Shown here in pieces: positions 1 through 4,675 of a stretch of DNA of 7,482 bases; position 1 is the stretch's first letter, and each line of letters opens with the position of its first letter. This DNA is from Methanobacteriota archaeon (GTDB taxonomy: Archaea > Thermoplasmatota > Poseidoniia > Poseidoniales > Poseidoniaceae). The stretch is from the NCBI GenBank assembly GCA_029979405.1, contig JAPOHM010000064.1:1-7482 (forward strand), read 5' to 3'. Under the pieces are notes generated by a model. The model was not told the origin of the DNA, did not search any database, and saw nothing but the letters and a program-made list of their open reading frames with translations. A program made the translations under genes and the position numbers.

Positions 1-561
1 ACCACCTACTGCTGCGATTTTTATATCTCCGTTTTGATTTATATTATCAAGAACCAACCCTATTCCTACTAAGAATAAAAAACCAAGGCTGTTGTTTAAA
101 ATTGCGTGAATGAATAATGGCTTGTTACCGCTCGAATTGATATATTTAGTCCGAGAGACAAACTCACCGACATTCCTACCCATCCAAATTGGTATCACGA
201 GCCAATTTAATAGAATCATTAATCCAGCAGCTGCAAATCCAATTGTGAAATCTGAATCCGAAAACAAGAACACCGAAAGAGTTCCAACCAAGACACCAAA
301 GTTCCAAGCTACGTTTATCAACCAGCCTATATATCGCGGCATCTTACCTGCTAATTCATAGCCTTCGGGAAGGCCAGTAGGTCTAATTTTAGGCTCTTTT
401 TCTTTTTTTGGTTTCGAAGCAGTAGCCGGTTTAGGAGTTGCCTTCTTTGATGCTTTGGGTACTGCTTTAGCTACGGCTTTTGGAACTGCTTTAGCCACAG
501 GTTTTGCAGTGGTTTTCGTATCTTTAGTTTCAGTATTTTCTACCTTGTCGAGTAATCCCAT
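1..561 (-). CDS. RDD-like multi-pass membrane protein with Lys/Ala/Pro-rich N-terminus (3' end cut by window)
   Basis: An open frame starts at an ATG at 561-559 and runs without a stop to position 1 (187 residues seen), so the C-terminus lies outside the window. The start follows a strong GAGGTGA ribosome site 4 nt upstream, which overlaps the TGA of the preceding gene (9-nt gap), so the two are probably co-transcribed. Residues 1-60 are hydrophilic, rich in Lys, Ala and Pro, with repeated KAVPKAVAKAVP-type units. Hydrophobic helices follow at about 79-100, 106-126 and 152-171. The arrangement of Arg76 just before helix 1, and a GRNVGEFVSRTKYI segment after helix 2, resembles the RDD membrane family (G-x-x-x-G-K loop), but the usual Asp of helix 1 is not obvious, so the assignment is tentative. 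RDD proteins are poorly characterised, some being linked to ion transport. Function here is unknown; a membrane protein with a cytoplasmic basic tail is the safe reading. Confidence 0.75.
   Translation of the reverse strand, partial: MGLLDKVENTETKDTKTTAKPVAKAVPKAVAKAVPKASKKATPKPATASKPKKEKEPKIRPTGLPEGYELAGKMPRYIGWLINVAWNFGVLVGTLSVFLFSDSDFTIGFAAAGLMILLNWLVIPIWMGRNVGEFVSRTKYINSSGNKPLFIHAILNNSLGFLFLVGIGLVLDNINQNGDIKIAAVGG
458..505 (-). repeat. 24-bp imperfect tandem repeat (two units) in the Lys/Ala/Pro-rich coding segment
   Basis: Units at 458-481 and 482-505 differ at 4 of 24 positions. They encode two copies of an eight-residue K-x-V-A-K-A-V-P unit in the N-terminal tail of the RDD-like membrane protein. 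This looks like in-frame expansion of low-complexity coding sequence, not a separate element. Confidence 0.7.
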
Positions 562-570
562 ATTTTCACC

Positions 571-1605
571 TCAGCTATACATTCCACCAATTGTTCTGTA
601 GATTTCAAATTCTGGAGATTCAACAAACTCGGATACTGCATCTTCTGGCATTCCACCGAGAAGAGAATCTACTACGTTGAAGAATTCACTACGCAGTTCA
701 TCGTCTGCAGAACCTGGGTCAGAACCCACAGCTTTGTATACTTCAAATCCTTCTGATTCCGTAAATTCATTTATGGCATCTTCAGGAAGATTTGATCCCA
801 ACAAATTGTCGACAATTTCTACAAATGTTAGGAAAATATCTTGGTCGACATCCTCATCATCAACATTTTCTCCACCGTCTGAAAGTGCTGAAATATCGAT
901 ATCACCTGAAATAATGCCCTTTAGCAATTTCCTTTCGGACATCAACTCTTCGAGTATAGGTTTGAGCTCTCTGAGTACTTCTCTATCTCCTTCAGATTTT
1001 GCTGCTTGGTAATCAGGTTTAAGCCTCCTAAGTTCACTTTCAATTACTCCCAATTGAGAATGTAGCTCAACCAATGTGTCCCCATCAATTGGTGAATCTT
1101 CTTCTTCCTCTTGGGTCAATAATTGAACAGTAGGGGAATCCCTTACATCAGACATCTTTTCATCCCTTTCTTCTTTTCGCATAATAATTATGTCGCGGTC
1201 TAATTCGTGTCCAAAACGATCTGAGTATCGGTCAAGAAGGCTACCGATTTCACCCTGGCTTATTCTGTCAATGTGCCCATAAACCTGTTTCAAAGGCTTC
1301 CCGCTCTTTTTTGCGTAAAGTCCAGAATATTCTGATTCAGATTGCCCTTGGTCATCAGAGGATACAGGTTCTGAACTGCCGACGTCAGCGGGTGCAGATC
1401 GTACTGGTTCAGGTTGAGCAGGCTCTGGCATTGGAGGCAAAGGGTTTGTAGGTGCGGGAATAGGAGCAGGTGTTGCACTTGTTGGTCCTGCAGGAGCTGG
1501 CATTGGAGGCAAGGGCATACCCGGCGGAGGGGGCATTGGAGGTAAGGGCATACCCGGTGGAGGTGGCATTTCTGCGCCTTTCTTTTTCTTTTTACCGAGT
1601 CCCAA
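571..1605 (-). CDS. Proline-rich coiled-coil protein with duplicated C-terminal acidic module
   Basis: I do not recognise a named family for the whole protein. Taken from the TTG at 1605 it has 344 residues: a short basic start (GLGKKKKKG), a proline-rich region at 13-66 with an 11-residue PPPPGMPLPPM unit repeated twice, a charged region containing the segment DRYSDRFGHELDRDI, a predicted coiled coil at about 176-235, and two copies of a 33-34-residue module at about 261-294 and 308-340. Each module reads roughly F-x-x-(I/V)-V-D-x-L-L-G, then P-E-D-A, then E-F-x-E-S, then F-E-(V/I)-Y. A similar 'LPdevIeeFaeSeeFelYekV' motif occurs, as I recall, at the end of some euryarchaeal Zn-ribbon proteins. 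Start choice: an ATG at 1656 would extend the frame by 17 residues but has no ribosome site, whereas the TTG has GGGGTGA six bases upstream and gives an MGLGKKKKKG start. No signal peptide or membrane helix is seen, so it is probably cytoplasmic, perhaps a scaffold or adaptor. It lies between priS and the RDD-like gene. Confidence 0.8.
   Translation of the reverse strand: MGLGKKKKKGAEMPPPPGMPLPPMPPPPGMPLPPMPAPAGPTSATPAPIPAPTNPLPPMPEPAQPEPVRSAPADVGSSEPVSSDDQGQSESEYSGLYAKKSGKPLKQVYGHIDRISQGEIGSLLDRYSDRFGHELDRDIIIMRKEERDEKMSDVRDSPTVQLLTQEEEEDSPIDGDTLVELHSQLGVIESELRRLKPDYQAAKSEGDREVLRELKPILEELMSERKLLKGIISGDIDISALSDGGENVDDEDVDQDIFLTFVEIVDNLLGSNLPEDAINEFTESEGFEVYKAVGSDPGSADDELRSEFFNVVDSLLGGMPEDAVSEFVESPEFEIYRTIGGMYS
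586..825 (-). repeat. Duplicated C-terminal protein module (two copies of 33-34 residues)
   Basis: Copy 1 is encoded at 825-724 and copy 2 at 684-586. Aligned key residues are Val-Asp-x-Leu-Leu-Gly, Pro-Glu-Asp-Ala, Glu-Phe-x-Glu-Ser and Phe-Glu-(Val/Ile)-Tyr. The copies are separated by a 13-residue Ser/Gly/Asp linker and are clearly diverged, so this is an old duplication, unlike the near-identical proline-coding repeat in the same gene. Confidence 0.75.
1499..1564 (-). repeat. 33-bp near-perfect tandem repeat encoding PPPPGMPLPPM
   Basis: Units at 1499-1531 and 1532-1564 differ at only 3 of 33 bases, all at codon third positions, and 6 bases of a third unit follow at 1565-1570. The high nucleotide identity suggests recent duplication in a proline-rich linker, so copy number may vary between strains. 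Confidence 0.85.
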
Positions 1606-1610
1606 AGTAT

Positions 1611-1617
1611 TCACCCC
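1611..1617 (-). promoter_or_regulatory. Ribosome binding site GGGGTGA deciding a TTG start
   Basis: The minus strand reads GGGGTGA, five bases, then TTG at 1605-1603. It matches the GGTGA-type sites of neighbouring genes in sequence and spacing, while the more upstream ATG at 1656 is preceded by TAATCTA with no complementarity to the 16S 3' end. Confidence 0.5.
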
Positions 1618-1679
1618 GTTGTGACTGGAGAGTAACTTAGCCTTGAACATTGTCATTAGATTAGACTACAATTATCAAT

Positions 1680-2873
1680 TTACTTATTAGCAAATTTAGC
1701 CCATCCTTTCAAAATTAAGAATGTTGCACCTGCTTCATGGATAGACAATTTATCCCCCATACTGCCTTCTATTATTTTGTCGTCAAACCGTGCAATTACA
1801 TCGTCCTTAATAATTTCAAGATGATATTCATTTTCCCTTGATAGAGCAATGCCTTCTGACAAACAATCGAAAGCACCACTTGAGTCAGGGTCGAGTCGGC
1901 TCAAAGGGAATTCTGTCACCTTCATTCCGCTCTTCCCATGCAGTGAACCCGGCCACCTAATTTGCCTCCGTGTATCAATAGTAACCACTTCATCAGTTTC
2001 TCCAGCGCTACCCAAAACAACTCCAGAATCCGCTTTCAATATATTTTGAAACAACAAAGCATGATTATTTAGTGCTGTGAAACGTCCATCGAGCACGCGC
2101 TCTCTACGTGTTTCAGACTGCATGAGTTCCGCTAATTTTTCTACGCTTGATTTCCCTCTCAGACCTTTTATTCCCTCTCTATCAAGCATTTCCTGTAAAT
2201 TGACTGTCATAGAGTTCAACAATTTAGTATCGCCCTGGAAAATTTTATCCAATTTCTGAACAACTGAGCTTATTCCGCTGTTTATTCTTCTTGGCCAACC
2301 AACAGCGTCAGGCCTGTTTGATCTAGATAAAACGTCCACTACCTCGACACCTTCACCTCTGATATGACTTACAAGTTCTCGCCTTGCTTCTGAATCTAGG
2401 TGAAAGAATTTAGGGTCCCTGTAGTGCAAATGGAATCCTCTATGTCCGGAAAATGTGACTTGAAGATGTTCCTCCTTAAATCCAAAGTCTGGCTCCAAGA
2501 AATCATTCCACAACGACCACGCTTGTTCTTGAATAACTCTAATCATACCAGGGAAATCTCTATCTGTAATTCCAGGTAAGTGGTCACCATCAAGATCGAA
2601 AATTAAATCGGCCCCTAACCAATCTTTGTCTGCCATTTTCAATTCATACGGTTTTTTCCAATAAGCCGTAGAGTAAAAGCAGGAATGAAATGGCCTATCG
2701 CAGATGTATTGACGTACTTCTTCTATTGAAGAAAATCCTTTGTGTCGAATAGGTTTTGCGGGTCCAAAAGGTATGAACATCCACTCGCGATTTCTCAACC
2801 TAGGAGGAGTCCAAAGTTCAGCGGTGCGATAATACTGAGTGAATCTATGAGCGAAAGTTGACCAACCTGACAT
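1680..2873 (-). CDS. priS: DNA primase small (catalytic) subunit PriS
   Basis: This is the archaeal/eukaryotic-type primase catalytic subunit, which together with PriL makes RNA primers for replication. At 397 residues it is a normal to slightly long PriS. The catalytic Asp pair is in GADLIFDLDGDHL (Asp93 and Asp95). The SGxxGxH nucleotide-binding motif is SGHRGFHLH at 142-150. The C-terminal signature is TDEVVTID followed by RWPGSLHGKSGM (294-317); by alignment from memory with the human enzyme, Asp294 is the third metal ligand and His312 is the conserved His. The N-terminal YY-x4-L and the FYSTAYW segment just before the active site are also family-typical. The zinc-knuckle cysteines seen between the DxD and SGxxGxH motifs in some archaeal PriS are absent; I believe thermoplasmatal homologues also lack them. 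The ATG is preceded by GGGAG. It lies 42 nt downstream of the small zinc protein and is probably co-transcribed with it. No PriL is in the window. Confidence 0.96.
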   Translation of the reverse strand: MSGWSTFAHRFTQYYRTAELWTPPRLRNREWMFIPFGPAKPIRHKGFSSIEEVRQYICDRPFHSCFYSTAYWKKPYELKMADKDWLGADLIFDLDGDHLPGITDRDFPGMIRVIQEQAWSLWNDFLEPDFGFKEEHLQVTFSGHRGFHLHYRDPKFFHLDSEARRELVSHIRGEGVEVVDVLSRSNRPDAVGWPRRINSGISSVVQKLDKIFQGDTKLLNSMTVNLQEMLDREGIKGLRGKSSVEKLAELMQSETRRERVLDGRFTALNNHALLFQNILKADSGVVLGSAGETDEVVTIDTRRQIRWPGSLHGKSGMKVTEFPLSRLDPDSSGAFDCLSEGIALSRENEYHLEIIKDDVIARFDDKIIEGSMGDKLSIHEAGATFLILKGWAKFANK

Positions 2874-2915
2874 AGTTCTCCCGAGTTGATGGAGAATGAG
2901 GAATCCTTTGAACCT

Positions 2916-3119
2916 TCACTCTTTCCAAAATCGGGTTTCCCTTTCGATTTCCACAGTTGCCGTATCAGCACCTGTGATTTTAACATAATGTTCCCAACAG
3001 AAATAATCACGATCGACTACCATTGCTTCACCAAAAGTCAATCTTGTTCCACAATCTTTACACCTTGGTCCTAATTCACCATTTGGCGTCTGAGCTAACT
3101 GTATGTGATCGTGTGGCAT
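2916..3119 (-). CDS. Small zinc-binding protein (LIM-half / treble-clef-like), 67 aa
   Basis: A 67-residue protein with a convincing metal site: Cys20-x2-Cys23, 17 residues, Cys41-x2-His44, within the sequence CKDCGTRLTF and YFCWEHYV. This C-x2-C-x17-C-x2-H spacing resembles one half of a LIM domain or a treble-clef zinc ribbon; binding of one zinc ion is inferred. The segment after the finger is short, charged and ends in a Trp-Lys-Glu tail, with no membrane helix, so the protein should be cytoplasmic. The ATG has GAGG and GGAG ribosome-binding sequence directly upstream, and an AT-rich TATA-like element lies about 27 nt before it. It is followed 42 nt later by priS, suggesting co-expression with the primase, but a functional link is only guilt by association. 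A role in nucleic-acid or protein binding is possible; I cannot name a family. Confidence 0.85.
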   Translation of the reverse strand: MPHDHIQLAQTPNGELGPRCKDCGTRLTFGEAMVVDRDYFCWEHYVKITGADTATVEIERETRFWKE

Positions 3120-3140
3120 ATCTCCGCCTCATTCTATCCG

Positions 3141-3152
3141 ATTATAATTAAG
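3141..3152 (-). promoter_or_regulatory. Candidate archaeal TATA box for the zinc protein-priS unit
   Basis: The minus strand reads CTTAATTATAAT in the 51-nt gap between the HEAT gene stop and the zinc-protein start. Its centre is about 27 nt from the ATG at 3119, which would put transcription initiation at or next to the start codon. AT-rich sequence is common here, so the call is tentative. Confidence 0.35.
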
Positions 3153-3170
3153 TCTTTGAATTTGTATGTA

Positions 3171-3644
3171 TCAACTATCATAATCACTATTGTGATGGGC
3201 CAATAAATCTAGGGCTACTTCACATGACTCAGAAATCTCTGGTTGTTCATGATGTAGGAATTTTTCTAGGACGGTTTTTGAGGAAATGTCTCCAATTGCA
3301 CCTAAAGCTTCTGCCGCTTCATGCCTAACCATTACGTGTTCGTTTTCATCAGACAATACTTTTGAGAGTATGTCTAGAGAATGAGTATTCTGCATTTGTC
3401 CCATTACATATGCAACTTCATGTCGAAGCAACGCACTGTTAGAATCAAAGGCTTTAGCTAAGGATTCAACAGATTCTTTTGAATTGATATTTCTAAGAGC
3501 AAAAACGGTCCGCATACGTTCGAACATTCTCGCACTTTCATCGACTAATATAGACTCTAATTCTCCAATATCACTCTCTTTAGATGGAGGGGCAGGGTCA
3601 ACTGACCCGTATTCTGACACTTCTGGTGTGTTTACAGTTTCCAA
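3171..3644 (-). CDS. Half-length deoxyhypusine hydroxylase-like HEAT-repeat protein
   Basis: A 157-residue HEAT-repeat protein. After a polar 35-residue N-terminus come MFERMRTVFALRN (40-52), LLRHEVAYVMGQMQ (72-85), MVRHEAAEALGAIGD (105-119) and a final helix pair with SESCEVALDLL (138-148). From memory these match, block for block, one half of eukaryotic deoxyhypusine hydroxylase (FERYRAMFALRN, LLKHELAYCLGQMQ, MVRHEAGEALGAIGD, ETCQLAVRRL). That enzyme is about 300 residues with two such halves facing each other around a diiron site held by four His-Glu pairs. Here there are two pairs, His75-Glu76 and His108-Glu109, 33 residues apart, the same spacing as human 56/89 and 207/240. A homodimer could rebuild the full site, giving hydroxylation of deoxyhypusine on aIF5A; this is inference. 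A PBS-lyase-like HEAT scaffold is the alternative. The start is TTG with AGGTGA upstream; no ATG lies between the stop of mqnD and residue 40. It begins 8 nt after mqnD, so the two are surely co-transcribed. Confidence 0.88.
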   Translation of the reverse strand: METVNTPEVSEYGSVDPAPPSKESDIGELESILVDESARMFERMRTVFALRNINSKESVESLAKAFDSNSALLRHEVAYVMGQMQNTHSLDILSKVLSDENEHVMVRHEAAEALGAIGDISSKTVLEKFLHHEQPEISESCEVALDLLAHHNSDYDS

Positions 3645-3648
3645 AATA

Positions 3649-3654
3649 TCACCT
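3649..3654 (-). promoter_or_regulatory. Ribosome binding site AGGTGA for the TTG start of the DOHH-like gene
   Basis: AGGTGA on the minus strand overlaps the TAG stop of the MqnD-like gene and sits 4 nt before the TTG at 3644. It supports a TTG start and translational coupling with the upstream gene. Confidence 0.6.
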
Positions 3655-4531
3655 ATTGGCCGATGAATTTCATGATATTTGAGTTGAAATCGTCTCTTAT
3701 CAACCCAATTCTTTGACCCTCTGAGATAAATTGACGAATCGATTCTCGCCCTTCTTCTTTGTAATCGATAGTACGTTCATTTACGTACATTGTTACAAAT
3801 TTTTGATTAGTGTCGTCGTCTATGCCACGACCCCATTGTTTTGCAAACTGTAATGCTTCATCTGGGTTAGAAATCGCAAATTCAATACTCTGTTTAGTAT
3901 ACTTTGTGATATCTTCCATTACAGTTTCTCCAAGGTCCCGCCTGACTACATTTCCACCAAGTGGCATAGGTAAACCATTTGTTAATTTATTCCACCATTT
4001 ACCAAGGTCGACAAGAACATCGAGGTCGTGGTCAACATATGTTAATTGACCTTCGTGTATAATCAGCCCAGATAAGTATTCACCAGAGAGTATTTTTGGA
4101 ATAATTTCATCGAAAGGTACAACCTCGTATTGAAGATCTCCCCAACACAGTTTGATTCCCAGATATGCGCTGGTTTTTAGACCAGGAACTGCGATTGGGT
4201 TAGATTTTGCTTCTTCCTCTGTAACTCCTGATTTCGCAACTATCATTGGACCGTAACCTTCTCCCATCGATGCTCCACAATTCATTAAAGCATAGTCGTC
4301 AGATATTTCAGGATAAGCATGTATACTGACTGCTGAAACTTCTAAATCCTTATTCATCGCCCTGTGATTTAGAGTTTCGATGTCTTGTAATTCGTGGACA
4401 AATTTGTATCCGGGTGTAGGGAATGCGTTGGTTGTTAATGCATGAAACATAAACGCATCATCAGGGTCAGGCGAATGCCCAATTCTAATTATCAAATTTC
4501 CATCATCATCCCTATCTAATCCCTCAGCCAT
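3653..4531 (-). CDS. mqnD: MqnD-like protein (1,4-dihydroxy-6-naphthoate synthase / MqnA-MqnD-SBP family)
   Basis: A 292-residue protein of full MqnD length. Visible landmarks in order: IRIGHSPDPDDAFMFHAL (15-32), ELQDIETLN (47-55), SMGEGYGPMIVAK (88-100), IAVPGLKTSAYL (113-124), GLIIHEGQLTY (155-165), VDLGKWWNKLTNGLPMPLGG (174-193) and TMYVNERT (247-254). MqnD converts cyclic dehypoxanthinyl futalosine to 1,4-dihydroxy-6-naphthoate in the futalosine route to menaquinone; its fold is that of a periplasmic binding protein but it is cytoplasmic, and no signal peptide is seen here. His159 in IIHE corresponds to the proposed catalytic His (His145 in the Thermus enzyme). The N-terminal motif is SPDPDD where classic MqnD has SPCPND, so this may be a distinct subgroup whose substrate is untested. 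The ATG follows a strong GGTGGGGG site. It heads the minus-strand block and is divergent from the propeller protein gene; an MqnA-like gene lies on that gene's far side. Confidence 0.85.
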   Translation of the reverse strand: MAEGLDRDDDGNLIIRIGHSPDPDDAFMFHALTTNAFPTPGYKFVHELQDIETLNHRAMNKDLEVSAVSIHAYPEISDDYALMNCGASMGEGYGPMIVAKSGVTEEEAKSNPIAVPGLKTSAYLGIKLCWGDLQYEVVPFDEIIPKILSGEYLSGLIIHEGQLTYVDHDLDVLVDLGKWWNKLTNGLPMPLGGNVVRRDLGETVMEDITKYTKQSIEFAISNPDEALQFAKQWGRGIDDDTNQKFVTMYVNERTIDYKEEGRESIRQFISEGQRIGLIRDDFNSNIMKFIGQ

Positions 4532-4584
4532 GTAACCCCCACCAAGTATTGTATGAAAAACCTACGAACCTGAGTACTTAACGC

Positions 4585-4593
4585 TATGTAAAT
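4585..4593 (-). promoter_or_regulatory. Candidate TATA box for the mqnD-headed operon
   Basis: The minus strand reads ATTTACATA in the divergent region, about 55-60 nt before the mqnD ATG. With usual archaeal spacing, transcription would start near 4560, leaving a leader of about 30 nt that contains the GGTGGGGG ribosome site. A plus-strand candidate for the divergent gene is the TTTACTTAT stretch near 4619-4627. Neither can be confirmed from sequence alone. Confidence 0.3.
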
Positions 4594-4600
4594 CACCATA

Positions 4601-4612
4601 TTGAATATTCAA
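4601..4612. promoter_or_regulatory. 12-bp perfect palindrome in the divergent promoter region (possible operator)
   Basis: TTGAATATTCAA is a perfect inverted repeat lying between the two divergent genes, just downstream of the candidate minus-strand TATA and upstream of the plus-strand start. Its place suits a dimeric regulator, but one or two such palindromes are expected by chance in a window of this size. Confidence 0.2.
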
Positions 4613-4675
4613 GATGAATTTACTTATCCGACATGCTTTCAAATCTGTTCGACATGGGAGATACAGGTCGAGATT

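Noticed and set aside
110..361. Plus-strand 83-residue open frame
   Set aside because: It is antisense to the RDD-like gene, whose minus-strand frame has a strong ribosome site, hydrophobic helices and no stop; the plus frame has no ribosome site or recognisable features.
677..1012. Plus-strand 111-residue Ser-rich open frame
   Set aside because: It lies antisense to the duplicated module and coiled coil of the proline-rich protein; the Ser-rich composition is what the complement of Glu/Asp-rich coding DNA gives.
2795..3010. Minus-strand 71-residue frame overlapping priS and the zinc-protein gene
   Set aside because: It overlaps both well-supported genes out of frame and has no motif of its own.
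4601..4675. 25-residue N-terminal extension of the propeller protein from a TTG
   Set aside because: The extension sits before a classical signal peptide starting at the ATG at 4676, has no ribosome site, and covers the palindrome and promoter region.
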